The notes under the pieces are model-generated. The model saw only the letters and a program-made list of their open reading frames with translations. It searched no databases and was not told the origin of the DNA. Position numbers and translations under genes: made by a program. A stretch of DNA of 64,000 nucleotides from an uncultured Eubacteriales bacterium (lineage in GTDB: Bacteria; Bacillota; Clostridia; Christensenellales; CAG-138): the NCBI GenBank assembly GCA_900545265.1, contig UQYI01000001.1:62001-126000 (forward strand), given 5' to 3'. Below are positions 1-8,363 of the stretch, one piece after another; the stretch's first letter is position 1, and each line of letters opens with the position of its first letter.

Positions 1-387
1 CAGCTGCTGTGCGCTTCCCCGGCGGGGCCGGCAGCCGAGGATATTCTGGCCGTTCTTTCGACCCCCGTATCCTGCATCATGCTGTTTGCCGTGGGCTATG
101 GACTGCAGCCGGACAGAGATACCCTGAAGCCGGTATGCCGCTCAGCCCTGCTGCGCATAGGATATATGCTGCCCATGAGTCTTGGCCTTATGGCACTGAT
201 CCGGCATCTGGGCATGGACGTCCGGTATGCCTGGGGCGCCTTGCTGTTCTTTGCTTTGCCCCCCAGCTATCTGCTTTCGGCCTATGTGCGGGAGGAACGG
301 CCCCAGCACTATGTCAATACCTTTTTGAGCCTGTATGTGCTCTATACTCTGGCCGTGGCGCTGAGCATCGCCCTCTTCGCCGCCTAA
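1..387 (+). CDS. Membrane permease, C-terminal part (possibly AEC/auxin-efflux-carrier type)
   Basis: This reading frame is open from the first base, so the gene begins before the window; about 128 residues remain and it ends at TAA. The visible part is hydrophobic, with roughly three or four membrane segments separated by short charged turns. A segment rich in Phe, Ala, Leu and Pro (FFALPPSYLL) resembles the last helices of AEC-family transporters, but this is only a resemblance. The substrate cannot be inferred. A strong terminator follows 20 bases downstream, so this is the last gene of its transcript. Confidence 0.6.
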   Translation, partial: QLLCASPAGPAAEDILAVLSTPVSCIMLFAVGYGLQPDRDTLKPVCRSALLRIGYMLPMSLGLMALIRHLGMDVRYAWGALLFFALPPSYLLSAYVREERPQHYVNTFLSLYVLYTLAVALSIALFAA

Positions 388-406
388 AGAAGGCTTCCGT
401 AAACGC

Positions 407-442
407 AAACGCCCCGCCGTCAAATGACTGCGGGGCGTTTTA
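407..442 (+). terminator. Rho-independent terminator of the permease gene
   Basis: An 11-bp stem (AAACGCCCCGC paired with GCGGGGCGTTT) with a 12-base loop is followed by TTTTA. It lies 20 bases after the permease stop codon. Confidence 0.85.
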
Positions 443-531
443 TGTGTGCGGATCCGAGTTGCATTTCTCCGTGCTGCCCGGAGGCCGCCGGAACGGGGCC
501 GCTGCCTTGCGAAGGTGCGTACAGGCGGAAC

Positions 532-623
532 GTGGGGGCGCATGTTCCGGCGGCTCCGCCGCCGGAACGCTGCGTGGGCAAAGCCCCCGCAGGCGTGCCC
601 GAAGGGCACGCAATGCGCCCCCA
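532..623 (+). repeat. Type A cloverleaf repeat, copy A1 (forward)
   Basis: Closing stem GGGGGCGCAT (534-543) pairs with ATGCGCCCCC (613-622). Inside lie three consecutive hairpins: arm 1 at 544-568 (GTTCCGGCGGC, loop TCC), arm 2 at 570-592 (CTGCGTGGGC with GCCCCCGCAG, one mismatch) and arm 3 at 593-611 (GCGTGCCC, loop GAA). It occupies the 375-base gap between the convergent permease and rph genes; apart from the terminator I see nothing else there. The base pair nearest the junction is T-A here but C-G in most copies, which is a compensated change. Confidence 0.88.
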
Positions 624-762
624 GCCCCCGAGCCGACGCAGCCGGGAGCAGCCGGGTACCAGCCCCCGTGTGCCTCCGGCCGGCACAGATACGGAAAAAC
701 CCCTGCCGCAGATAAAAAGGGAAACCGGCTGACCGATCTCCCCGCTGCGGCTGTAATAAACG

Positions 763-1473
763 CTATTTTCCCAGTATCGCCCGCTGCTTTTCCATCAGGG
801 TGCGGATACCCGCCTCCCCCAAAGCCAGCAGTGCATCCAGTTCCCGGCGAGAAAAAGAGCGTCCTTCTCCCGTGCCCTGGATCTCGATAAACTCTCCGGC
901 TTCGTTCATCACCAGGTTCATATCCACCTGCGCCCGGGAATCCTCCTGATAGCACAGATCCAGCAGTGGCCTGTCTCCCTCCAATCCCACGGACACGGCT
1001 GCGATCTGATGACATATGGGGTCTGCCTGAAGCCTGCCTTCCTTCAGCCAGCGATCCACTCCCAGCCGCAGGGCCGCCCAGGCTCCGGTAATGGAAGCCG
1101 TGCGGGTGCCGCCGTCAGCCTGAAGCACATCGCAGTCGATATAGATCACGTTCTCCCCCAGAGCCTGCCTGTCCAGCGCCTGCCGGAGACTCCGGCCGAT
1201 GAGCCTCTGTATCTCCGTGGAGCGGCCGTCTTTTTTGATGCCGTCCCGCTTTTTTCTGTCCCCGGTAGAACTGGGCAGCATGGCATATTCCGCCGTCAGC
1301 CAACCCATTCCCGTATTTTTCAAAAAGGGCATAGCCCCCTCCTCCAGCAAGGCGGTGCACAGCACCCGGGTTTCTCCCCAGTTGATGAGCACGGAGCCCC
1401 CTTTGGTTTTGGTAAAATCCGGTATCAGCTCCACGGGCCGCAGTTCTGCCGCCCCTCTGCCGTCAAAGCGCAT
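763..1473 (-). CDS. rph: Ribonuclease PH
   Basis: RNase PH is a phosphate-dependent 3'-5' exoribonuclease that trims tRNA and other RNA 3' ends in the cytoplasm. The protein opens with MRFDGR and continues with ELRPVELIPDF, GWLTAEYAMLP, an Arg/Asp-rich region and CDVLQADGGTRTASITGA, all typical of the family. Length is 236 residues with this start, close to the usual 240-250. I chose the ATG at 1473 because family members begin M-R-x-DGR and GGAGG lies 5 bases upstream; an in-frame ATG at 1485 also has a purine-rich site (AGGGG) and would add four residues. It is transcribed alone, away from clpX, from a promoter near 1525-1553. Confidence 0.96.
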   Translation of the reverse strand: MRFDGRGAAELRPVELIPDFTKTKGGSVLINWGETRVLCTALLEEGAMPFLKNTGMGWLTAEYAMLPSSTGDRKKRDGIKKDGRSTEIQRLIGRSLRQALDRQALGENVIYIDCDVLQADGGTRTASITGAWAALRLGVDRWLKEGRLQADPICHQIAAVSVGLEGDRPLLDLCYQEDSRAQVDMNLVMNEAGEFIEIQGTGEGRSFSRRELDALLALGEAGIRTLMEKQRAILGK

Positions 1474-1524
1474 GAAATCCTCCATCTTTCCCCTGCTTTC
1501 CGGGCCAGTGCCCTGTTTTTCCTT

Positions 1525-1553
1525 ATACTAACACGATAGTAGGAGATTGTCTA
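1525..1553 (-). promoter_or_regulatory. Predicted sigma-A promoter for rph
   Basis: On the minus strand TAGACA (1548-1553) is followed after exactly 17 bases by TAGTAT (1525-1530), about 40 bases before the rph start codon. The -35 matches five of six consensus bases and the -10 four of six. Confidence 0.55.
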
Positions 1554-1597
1554 TTCCGGAAAACGCACAGCTCGAAAACCGTCCGGCTCCGGGGAAG

Positions 1598-1679
1598 GGC
1601 GCTGCGCTTTGGCAAAGCCAAAGACAGCGGGCCCCGCTTGCTGGGCCCGCTGGGGCGGCGTACCGCCGCTCGCAGCGCC
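1598..1679 (+). repeat. Type B cloverleaf repeat, copy B1
   Basis: Closing stem GGCGCTGCG (1598-1606) pairs with CGCAGCGCC (1671-1679). Arm 1 is CTTTGGC-AAA-GCCAAAG (1607-1623), arm 2 is CAGCGGGCCC with GGGCCCGCTG (1625-1652), and arm 3 is GGCGG with CCGCC (1654-1667). It lies between the rph 5' end and the clpX terminator, both genes reading leftward, in a 347-base gap otherwise holding only the rph promoter and the clpX terminator. It is the most degenerate type B copy in arm 3. Confidence 0.82.
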
Positions 1680-1760
1680 TCCTCCGTCTATGCGCAGGCC
1701 TTCGATCTTTCACCGATTGCCCGCCCAGCGAACCCGTTTTGCTCATGTTTTTCCGTATAG

Positions 1761-1797
1761 AAAAAGCCGCCGGAGCTTCCGCACCGGCGGCTTCTTG
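1761..1797 (-). terminator. Terminator of the tig-clpP-clpX operon
   Basis: AAGCCGCCGG (1764-1773) pairs perfectly with CCGGCGGCTT (1784-1793). Reading leftward the hairpin is followed by TTTTTCTATA. It lies 24 bases beyond the clpX stop. Confidence 0.85.
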
Positions 1798-1820
1798 CCA
1801 TGTTTGTTTTCGCCTGCAGC

Positions 1821-3176
1821 TCACGCTCTGGGAGCGGCGGCAGGGGCCGCAGTCCGGCGGGGACGGCGGGTGGTCTTGGGGGGCTCGGTGAGCTCCTCTT
1901 TGGGGGCGGTGAGCTCCTCCGGGGCATGGATCAGCAGGGGGGCAGCGGTCTTATTGATCACGTCTGCGTTGATCTGACATTCCACAATACCTTCCTGAGA
2001 GGGAATGTCATACATCACGTCCTGCATGATGTCTTCCATAATGGCCCGCAAGCCACGGGCGCCGGTCTTACGCTCAATAGCCTTGTGCGCCACGGCCCGA
2101 AGGGCATCATCCGTAATGGTCAGCTGCACGCCGTCCATCTCAAACAGCCGCTTATACTGGCGGGACAGGGCATTTTTAGGCTCGGTGAGAATGTTCACCA
2201 GCGCATCCTCGTCCAGACTCTCCAGCGTAACGATAACGGGCACCCGGCCGATAAACTCGGGGATCAGGCCGAACTTGAGCAGATCCTCCGGAAGGATCTG
2301 TTTGAGCACCTGACCCACGTCCTTATCCTCTTTGGACTGGATGGGTGCGCCAAAGCCCAGCATCTTCTGGCCTGTGCGGCGCTCGATGATCTTTTCGATA
2401 CCCGTAAAGGCGCCGCCGCAGATAAAGAGAATATTGGTGGTATCGATCTGCAGACACTCCTGCTGAGGATGCTTCCGGCCGCCCTGGGGCGGTACGTTGG
2501 CTACCGTGCCCTCCAGGATCTTCAGCAGCGCCTGCTGCACTCCTTCCCCGGAAACGTCCCGGGTAATGGATACGTTTTCTCCCTTGCGGGCGATCTTGTC
2601 GATCTCATCGATATACACAATACCGTGCTCGGCCCGGCTCATATCATAATCCGCTGCCTGAATGAGCTTGAGGAGGATATTCTCCACATCGTCGCCCACA
2701 TAGCCCGCCTCGGTCAAAGAGGTAGCGTCGGCCACGGCAAAGGGTACATCCAGTATCTTGGCCAGAGTTTGTGCCAACAGGGTCTTGCCGCAGCCCGTGG
2801 GCCCCAGCATCACGATATTGCTTTTCTGCAGCTCCACATCGTCGTCGGTCTGGGGGGCACGCACCCGCTTGTAGTGGTTGTATACCGCCACCGCCAAAGC
2901 TTTTTTAGCGCTCTGCTGGCCAATGACATACTGATCCAGCGCCGCTACGATCTCGTGGGGCTTGGGGATCTGCTGCAGGGGAGCCTGCCGGTCGCCTTGC
3001 TGCCGCTCGTTGACCATATCCTCCTGGACGATCTCCCGGCACAGCTCCACGCACTCGTTGCAGATATACACATTGGGGCCGGCAATGAGCTTTTTGACCT
3101 CGCCCCGCCGCTTCCCGCAGAAGCTGCAGCGGACATCGTCAAAGGAGTCTTTTCCGGAACCGCCGTATTTGCTCAT
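1821..3176 (-). CDS. clpX: ATP-dependent Clp protease ATP-binding subunit ClpX
   Basis: ClpX is the AAA+ unfoldase that feeds substrates to the ClpP peptidase. The N-terminal zinc-binding domain has Cys17, Cys20, Cys39 and Cys42. Walker A is GPTGCGKT at residues 125-132, and the Walker B region reads IVYIDEID. The IGF-type ClpP-docking loop is MLGFGAP. At 451 residues it is about 30 longer than most ClpX proteins; the excess is a Pro/Ala/Arg-rich C-terminal tail after residue ~420 with no recognisable domain. It is the last gene of the tig-clpP-clpX set, 20 bases after clpP, and is followed by a strong terminator. Confidence 0.98.
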   Translation of the reverse strand: MSKYGGSGKDSFDDVRCSFCGKRRGEVKKLIAGPNVYICNECVELCREIVQEDMVNERQQGDRQAPLQQIPKPHEIVAALDQYVIGQQSAKKALAVAVYNHYKRVRAPQTDDDVELQKSNIVMLGPTGCGKTLLAQTLAKILDVPFAVADATSLTEAGYVGDDVENILLKLIQAADYDMSRAEHGIVYIDEIDKIARKGENVSITRDVSGEGVQQALLKILEGTVANVPPQGGRKHPQQECLQIDTTNILFICGGAFTGIEKIIERRTGQKMLGFGAPIQSKEDKDVGQVLKQILPEDLLKFGLIPEFIGRVPVIVTLESLDEDALVNILTEPKNALSRQYKRLFEMDGVQLTITDDALRAVAHKAIERKTGARGLRAIMEDIMQDVMYDIPSQEGIVECQINADVINKTAAPLLIHAPEELTAPKEELTEPPKTTRRPRRTAAPAAAPRA

Positions 3177-3196
3177 GTATGCTTGTTTCCTTTCTT

Positions 3197-3781
3197 TTAC
3201 CGCCGGGGTGCGATGACCTCGTCTACCAGGCCGTAAGCCCTGGCTTCCTCGGCAGTCATGTAGTTATCCCGCTCCGTATCCGCCCGGATGGTATCCAGCG
3301 GCTGACCGGTGCGCTTGGAGAGGATCTCATTGAGACGGGTCTTGATCTTCAGGATCTGCTCCGCCACGATGGAAATATCCGTTGCCTGCCCCTGGGCGCC
3401 GCCGGAGGGCTGGTGGATCATGATCTCGGCATTTTCCAGGGCTTTGCGCTTGCCCTTGGCCCCCGCCGCCAGCAGGAAGGCGCCCATGCTGGCCGCCATG
3501 CCCACGCAGATAGTGGAGACCTCGCAGCGGATATACTGCATGGTATCATAGATAGCCAGACCCGCGCTGACGGATCCCCCGGGGCTGTTGATGTACAGAA
3601 AGATATCCTTATCGGGATCGTCCGCCTCCAGGAAGAGCATCTGGGCGATGACGGCATTGGCCACATCGTCGTTGATCTCTCCTCCCAGAAAAATGATCCG
3701 GTCCTTCAGCAGCCGGGAATAGATATCATAGGAGCGTTCGCCCCGGCTGGTTTGCTCCACCACATAGGGGATCAGGTTCAT
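3197..3781 (-). CDS. clpP: ATP-dependent Clp protease proteolytic subunit
   Basis: ClpP forms the tetradecameric serine peptidase chamber that works with ClpX. The catalytic triad is visible as Ser98 (GMAASMG), His123 (MIHQPSGG) and Asp172 (ERDNYM). The N-terminus (MNLIPYVVEQTSRGERSYDIYSR) and the length of 194 residues are standard. The gene lies between tig and clpX and is probably co-transcribed with both. No CtsR-type operator was recognised upstream. Confidence 0.99.
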   Translation of the reverse strand: MNLIPYVVEQTSRGERSYDIYSRLLKDRIIFLGGEINDDVANAVIAQMLFLEADDPDKDIFLYINSPGGSVSAGLAIYDTMQYIRCEVSTICVGMAASMGAFLLAAGAKGKRKALENAEIMIHQPSGGAQGQATDISIVAEQILKIKTRLNEILSKRTGQPLDTIRADTERDNYMTAEEARAYGLVDEVIAPRR

Positions 3782-3817
3782 AGTGTCCTCCTTCTAGTAT
3801 ACTCACGGGGGAGAAGG

Positions 3818-5155
3818 TTACTCCGCCTTCTCCTCCTTCTGCTCTTCTTCGTCTTTCTTTTCTTCCGCAGGGGCATCTACCCGCACGGCGGAATCGCTCA
3901 GGAGCCTGATCACCTTCTCTACGCAGGCCCGGTCGGCAAAGTATTCCCGGTCGGATTCGGAAAGGTTCTTTTCCAGATCCTCTTTGGTCATGCCGTTCTG
4001 GGTGGCGTACAGATCGATCTGCTCCTCTACATCTTCGGGAGCGGCGGTGATGTTCTCAGCCTTCTTGATGGCTTCCAGAGTCAGATCCACCTTGCAGCGC
4101 ATCCTGGCTTCGGGCTTATACATCTCCTTGACCTTGTCCATATCGGTACCCATGTACTTGAAGTAATTGTCCATGGAGATGCCGCTGCCGGCCAGCCGGT
4201 AGGCCATATCCTGGATCATGCCCTGCACCTGGCGCTCGATCATGCACTCGGGGATATCGCACTGGGCGTTATCGGCGGCCTTGGTGAGCAGCTCGTTCTC
4301 TTCGGAGATCTTGGCGGCTTCCGCCCGCTGCTTGAGCAGCTCGGCCTTTTTGTTCTCTTTCCACTGGGCTACGGTATCGAACTCGCTGATATCCTTGATG
4401 AACTCATCGTCGATCTCCGGAAGCTCCTTCTGCTGGACGGCCTTGATCTTACAGGCGAACACGGCGTCCTTGCCGGCCAGATCGGCGGCATGATACTTTT
4501 CGGGGAAGGTGACCTTTACTTCCCGATCCTCACCGGCGGCTGCGCCGATGAGCTGATCTTCAAAACCGGGGATAAAGGTACCGCTGCCGATATCCAGGGT
4601 CTGATCCTGTGCGGTGCCGCCTTCAAAGGCCACGCCGTCTACGGTACCGGCATAATCCAGCAGCACCCGGTCCTTATCGGCTACGGGGCGCTCCACATCC
4701 ACATAGCGGGCCTGGGCTTCCTGCTCGCTCCTGAGCGCCATATCCACTTCCTCTTCCGTTACAGTATACGCCTGCCGGGGGATCTCTATACCCTTATACT
4801 GACCCAGAGTCACCGTGGGGCGCAGCTGCACCTCGGCGGTATAGACGATGCCCTTGTCTTCGCCGATATCGGTGATATCCACGGAGGGACGGTCTACGGG
4901 CTGCAGGTCATGCTCCTTGATGGCGGCTTCGTAGGGATCGGCCCAGCAAAGGTCAAAGGCCGCATCATAAAACACCATGGGGCCGTAGTTGCTCTCGATG
5001 ATCCGGCGGGGGGCCTTGCCCTTGCGGAAGCCGGGTACGGGGTACTTGCCGCCGTATTTATGGTAAGCGGTCTCCAGAGCGGCCTTGAAGGCCTCGGGGG
5101 AAACGGTGATGGTAAGCTTGGCTACATCGTGCTCCAATTTTTCGTACTGTGACAT
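3818..5155 (-). CDS. tig: Trigger factor (ribosome-associated chaperone and peptidyl-prolyl isomerase)
   Basis: Trigger factor binds the ribosome exit tunnel and folds nascent chains. The protein shows the N-terminal ribosome-binding domain with the signature GFRKGKAPR (about residues 40-48), the central FKBP-like PPIase domain (around YAGTVDGVAFEGGTA) and a long helical C-terminal domain ending in an acidic Lys/Glu tail. I place the start at 5155: the ATG at 5164 sits directly against the Shine-Dalgarno AGGAGG, leaving no spacer, whereas the ATG three codons later has a 9-base spacer. The product is then 445 residues. It is the first gene of the tig-clpP-clpX cluster. Confidence 0.97.
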   Translation of the reverse strand: MSQYEKLEHDVAKLTITVSPEAFKAALETAYHKYGGKYPVPGFRKGKAPRRIIESNYGPMVFYDAAFDLCWADPYEAAIKEHDLQPVDRPSVDITDIGEDKGIVYTAEVQLRPTVTLGQYKGIEIPRQAYTVTEEEVDMALRSEQEAQARYVDVERPVADKDRVLLDYAGTVDGVAFEGGTAQDQTLDIGSGTFIPGFEDQLIGAAAGEDREVKVTFPEKYHAADLAGKDAVFACKIKAVQQKELPEIDDEFIKDISEFDTVAQWKENKKAELLKQRAEAAKISEENELLTKAADNAQCDIPECMIERQVQGMIQDMAYRLAGSGISMDNYFKYMGTDMDKVKEMYKPEARMRCKVDLTLEAIKKAENITAAPEDVEEQIDLYATQNGMTKEDLEKNLSESDREYFADRACVEKVIRLLSDSAVRVDAPAEEKKDEEEQKEEKAE

Positions 5156-5203
5156 GTGATCCATCCTCCTAAAGCATTGTGATGCATAATTCCACGGATT
5201 GAT

Positions 5204-5232
5204 ATTCTATCATGGTGCGCCTGTAAATGCAA
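5204..5232 (-). promoter_or_regulatory. Predicted sigma-A promoter for tig-clpP-clpX
   Basis: On the minus strand TTGCAT (5227-5232) is separated by 17 bases from TAGAAT (5204-5209), about 50 bases before the tig start. The -10 is good and the -35 weak. Confidence 0.5.
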
Positions 5233-5349
5233 GGTGCTTTTGCCGCCGAAGCTCCGGTTTTGCATGGTTTTTCCACTTGTTTCCCGGGATTTCACCCTGA
5301 CTTCATAATTGAGCGGGCGTGAATTTCCTGCAACATATGCTTTCCCGCC

Positions 5350-5378
5350 TTGATTCATCCCCCTGTTCGTGCTACTAT
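5350..5378 (+). promoter_or_regulatory. Predicted promoter for the lipid kinase operon
   Basis: TTGATT (5350-5355) and TACTAT (5373-5378) are 17 bases apart, leaving a leader of about 115 bases. The 346-base divergent gap between tig and this operon holds this promoter and the tig promoter; I see nothing else. Confidence 0.45.
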
Positions 5379-5501
5379 ATGTATAGGTAAAAGTATACGG
5401 TCCGCCCGGCAGGAAGAAACGGCTCTCCCCTTTCGTCGGCAGGCGGATCCACTCGGGGCAGTTCTGCCCCGTGCTATTTATAAAGGAACGAGGTACACCC
5501 C

Positions 5502-6437
5502 ATGCGCACCATTCCCTATGGACCGGGCTCTCTGTGTCTGCTCTGCAACCCTGTGGCCGGCACTGGCAAGGCCGCCAAAGCACTGGAAGAAGTCAAATCC
5601 CTGCTGCAGCAGGCAGGCGTCCGCTACACCGTGAAAGAGACCCAGTACCCCGGCCACGGAACGGAGTTGGCCCGGCAGGCGGCCCGGGAAGGCTACACCA
5701 CCCTGTGCGCCCTGGGGGGAGACGGCTCCGTGCGGGAAGCGGCGCAGGGTCTTGCGGGCACCGGCTGTGTGCTGGGGATCATCCCCTGCGGCACGGGGAA
5801 CGATTTTGTCAAACCACTGGGCATCCCTACGGATATTCCCGGAGCGGTGGACGTGCTGCTGTACGGCAAGGTCCTTAAGGTGAACCGCTGCAGGGCCAAC
5901 GACCAGCCCTTTATCAACGTGGCGGGCTTCGGGTTTGATGTGGATGTGCTGGATTCCGTGGAGCTGTTCAAGGCCGGGACAAAAAGCGGCCGTCTGGCCT
6001 ATCTGAAAGGGCTGTTCCATGCTCTGGGGCATTTTCATCTGCGGCAGGTGGAATATTCCATAGACGGCGGCCAAAGCGTATCCTGCGACTGCCTGCTCAT
6101 AGCCGCAGGCAACGGCACCCACATCGGCGGGGGGCTGGGCATTACGCCCAAGGCGGATCCTACCGACGGGCTGCTGGATTTCTGCATTATTCATGATGTG
6201 CGCGGATTGGGGGATGTGCTGGCACTGCTGCCCGCCTTTTTCCGGGGCACGTTCTTAAAGAAAACCAAATATGTTACCTATTGCCGGGGCAAGCGGCTTT
6301 TTGCCCAATGCCAGCCCCCTTCCCGGATCCAGGTGGACGGAGAGCGGATGGAGGGGACGCCGGTGACCTTTTCCATGGAGGAGGAGACGATGCAGGTGCT
6401 GGTCCCCTCCTGGTACAAGCACAGCGAGGAAGCATGA
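5502..6437 (+). CDS. Diacylglycerol/lipid kinase family protein (YegS/DgkB type)
   Basis: Members of this family phosphorylate diacylglycerol or related lipids with ATP at the membrane, recycling lipid by-products. The N-terminal part shows NPVAGTGKA (the family's NPxxG motif), LGGDGSVREA (the diagnostic GGDG nucleotide-binding motif, about residue 70) and PCGTGNDF. The C-terminal half contains the GLGITPKADPTDGLLDF segment typical of the second domain. Length of 311 residues is normal. A weak purine-rich site precedes the ATG. The stop codon overlaps the next start (ATGA), so it is translationally coupled to the membrane protein downstream. The lipid substrate cannot be told from the sequence. 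Confidence 0.93.
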   Translation: MRTIPYGPGSLCLLCNPVAGTGKAAKALEEVKSLLQQAGVRYTVKETQYPGHGTELARQAAREGYTTLCALGGDGSVREAAQGLAGTGCVLGIIPCGTGNDFVKPLGIPTDIPGAVDVLLYGKVLKVNRCRANDQPFINVAGFGFDVDVLDSVELFKAGTKSGRLAYLKGLFHALGHFHLRQVEYSIDGGQSVSCDCLLIAAGNGTHIGGGLGITPKADPTDGLLDFCIIHDVRGLGDVLALLPAFFRGTFLKKTKYVTYCRGKRLFAQCQPPSRIQVDGERMEGTPVTFSMEEETMQVLVPSWYKHSEEA

Positions 6438-7531
6438 AGGGACGCATAAATTATTTACGGCTGATACTGGCAGCAGGCCTGGCCATTGTGCTCATTGGCG
6501 GGAGCTTTGCCCTGCTGTATCTGCTTTTTGCCCAGAAAGATGACGGCCTCACCTATGAAAAGGTCAACATTCAGGCGGGGAACGACTATGTGGTTTCCGG
6601 CGGGTATCTTACCTATGCTACCGACACGGGGCTCATCCAGTACCAGCTGGAGAGCAGCCGGGTGACCCAGACGAAGCTCTCTTCTCCCGTAGACGGATTT
6701 GACGTATCCGCCTCCATGACGGCGGTATATGCAGGCTCCGCCTTTCAGCTGAAGAATTATGATGTGCTGAACCTTTCGGGCACCATCCGCTCCGTTTCCT
6801 GCGGCACCCACTACTGCGCCGTGCTGCGCACCAGCCAGACCAGCGGCATGGACAGCATCATCCTGTTCAATGCCTCGGGAGAAGCCGTGGGCAACCCCAT
6901 TGATTTTACGGATACCAAGGTGGTCAGCTTCGGCTTTGATACCGTGGGCGGCCGGGAGACCCTGTGGGTCATCACCCTCAATACGGAGGCTTCTCTGCCC
7001 GTGACCAACATCCGCCTGTATGATTACAACAACGGCGGCACCATGAGCTACTACCCCACCTTCTATGACCAGAGCATAGAAAAGCTGGCCTTTACGGACG
7101 AATCCGTATTTCTTATCGGCACGCAGGATATCATCCGCTACTCCCAGAGCGGCAGCAGGGAACAGTACCGGGTGAAGATCTACGGCAAGGAAGTGGTGGA
7201 TTACCGCCAGAGCGGCGACTATGTTTACTTCCTTCTCAAGCCCCGTGGGGAGAGCAACGCCCACACCCTGTATGTGCTGGCCCTGGCGGAAGGGGATGCG
7301 GCCAACGCCACCTCCATGACCCTGTATGTGGGAGAAGAGGTAGTACGAGCCTATCTGGCCTCCAGCGGCGTGCGCATCGTTACGGGCACAAGATTTTTGA
7401 GTTATACCTTTGCTGGCAGGCGCAGCAAGGATCTGGAACTGGAGCACCCGGCCAGCTATGCCGTGGCGCTGGATACAGGGCGGTTTCTGCTGGTCAGCGG
7501 CACGGACTGCTACATCTGTACGGATACCTGA
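6434..7531 (+). CDS. Membrane-anchored beta-propeller-like protein (DUF5711-like)
   Basis: The start is the ATG at 6434, overlapping the lipid kinase stop by four bases; the open frame extends further upstream only as an overlap with that gene. One N-terminal membrane segment spans about residues 9-33. The rest (about 330 residues) is extracellular and made of short beta-strand repeats separated by Gly/Ser/Asp turns, suggesting a propeller or WD-like sheet; no catalytic motif is visible. The architecture resembles clostridial DUF5711 proteins, which are often next to a CvpA-like gene, as here. The function is unknown. Assignment to DUF5711 is my recollection of the family and needs a profile search. 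Confidence 0.75.
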   Translation: MKGRINYLRLILAAGLAIVLIGGSFALLYLLFAQKDDGLTYEKVNIQAGNDYVVSGGYLTYATDTGLIQYQLESSRVTQTKLSSPVDGFDVSASMTAVYAGSAFQLKNYDVLNLSGTIRSVSCGTHYCAVLRTSQTSGMDSIILFNASGEAVGNPIDFTDTKVVSFGFDTVGGRETLWVITLNTEASLPVTNIRLYDYNNGGTMSYYPTFYDQSIEKLAFTDESVFLIGTQDIIRYSQSGSREQYRVKIYGKEVVDYRQSGDYVYFLLKPRGESNAHTLYVLALAEGDAANATSMTLYVGEEVVRAYLASSGVRIVTGTRFLSYTFAGRRSKDLELEHPASYAVALDTGRFLLVSGTDCYICTDT

Positions 7532-7574
7532 TGCCCGCATCTTCATATTTTAAAGAAAGGAGACGGCGGCCCCT

Positions 7575-8276
7575 TTGATCGATTTTATCATACTGACCAT
7601 TCTTGCCTTGTGTATTCTGGCCGGGTATTACCGGGGCGTGCTGTATTCCGCCATCAGTCTGGGGATCAGCGCGGTTGCCTTTATTCTGGCCCTGCTTCTG
7701 TGCCCCCTGCTCTCCAGAGGGATCCAGCAGCAAAAGACCCTGTATGACATGATGCTCTACTACTTTGAGGGATATGAGTACATCAACAAAACCTCGGTAG
7801 AGCTGGTGCATGTGCCCGTAGATCAGGTGGATGCAGCCACCCTGGAAGAAGTGGTGCAGCGGGCGGAAATGCCCCGCCCCTTTGACCGGGCAGTGCGCAA
7901 AAACGTGCGCTCCCAGGCCTACCGCAGCCGGGAGATATATACGCTGGGGGATTATTTCAACCAGACGCTGGTAGACGTGGTGCTGAACATTCTTTCCCTG
8001 CTGATTTTGTTTGCTTTGTTCCGAATGCTTCTGGGCTTCGTACTGCGGCTCATAGACTATGGCAAGGAGGGGCTCCCGGTGCTGCGGCATCTGGATATCC
8101 CCTTTTCCTGCGGGATCGGACTGCTTCACGGAATACTGCTGATGTACATCGTGTTCATGCTCTGCCCCCTGATGCTGGCCGTGGTGCCAAGAACCTATAC
8201 GTTTTTGCAAAACTCCCCCCTGGGCATGTTCTTTTATAAGAGCAACCTGCTTTTGCAGCTGGTGCCCACCCTTTGA
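7575..8276 (+). CDS. CvpA-like polytopic membrane protein
   Basis: The protein has about four hydrophobic segments (residues 2-22, 27-46, about 138-160 and 178-205) separated by a charged extracellular or cytoplasmic stretch of about 90 residues. The N-terminal pair with the short motif AGYYRGVLYSAISLG resembles CvpA (colicin V production) family proteins. The start codon is TTG at 7575; AAGGAG lies about 13 bases upstream, somewhat far. It follows the preceding membrane protein after 43 bases and probably belongs to the same operon. The physiological role is unknown. Confidence 0.72.
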   Translation: MIDFIILTILALCILAGYYRGVLYSAISLGISAVAFILALLLCPLLSRGIQQQKTLYDMMLYYFEGYEYINKTSVELVHVPVDQVDAATLEEVVQRAEMPRPFDRAVRKNVRSQAYRSREIYTLGDYFNQTLVDVVLNILSLLILFALFRMLLGFVLRLIDYGKEGLPVLRHLDIPFSCGIGLLHGILLMYIVFMLCPLMLAVVPRTYTFLQNSPLGMFFYKSNLLLQLVPTL

Positions 8277-8363
8277 TGTATCCCCCTGCCGTATGCCGGG
8301 TCAATATCAGACTCTGCATGAGGGAACGGCAGCAGGAATAAATCCAATCGGAGGTCTTTTACT

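Noticed and set aside
9..890. Long open frames across the GC-rich repeats (for example 9-890 and 440-1015)
   Set aside because: They run through the permease, repeat A1 and rph in other frames, are rich in Arg, Ala, Gly and Pro, and have no ribosome-binding site or family resemblance. Palindromic GC-rich repeats lack stop codons.
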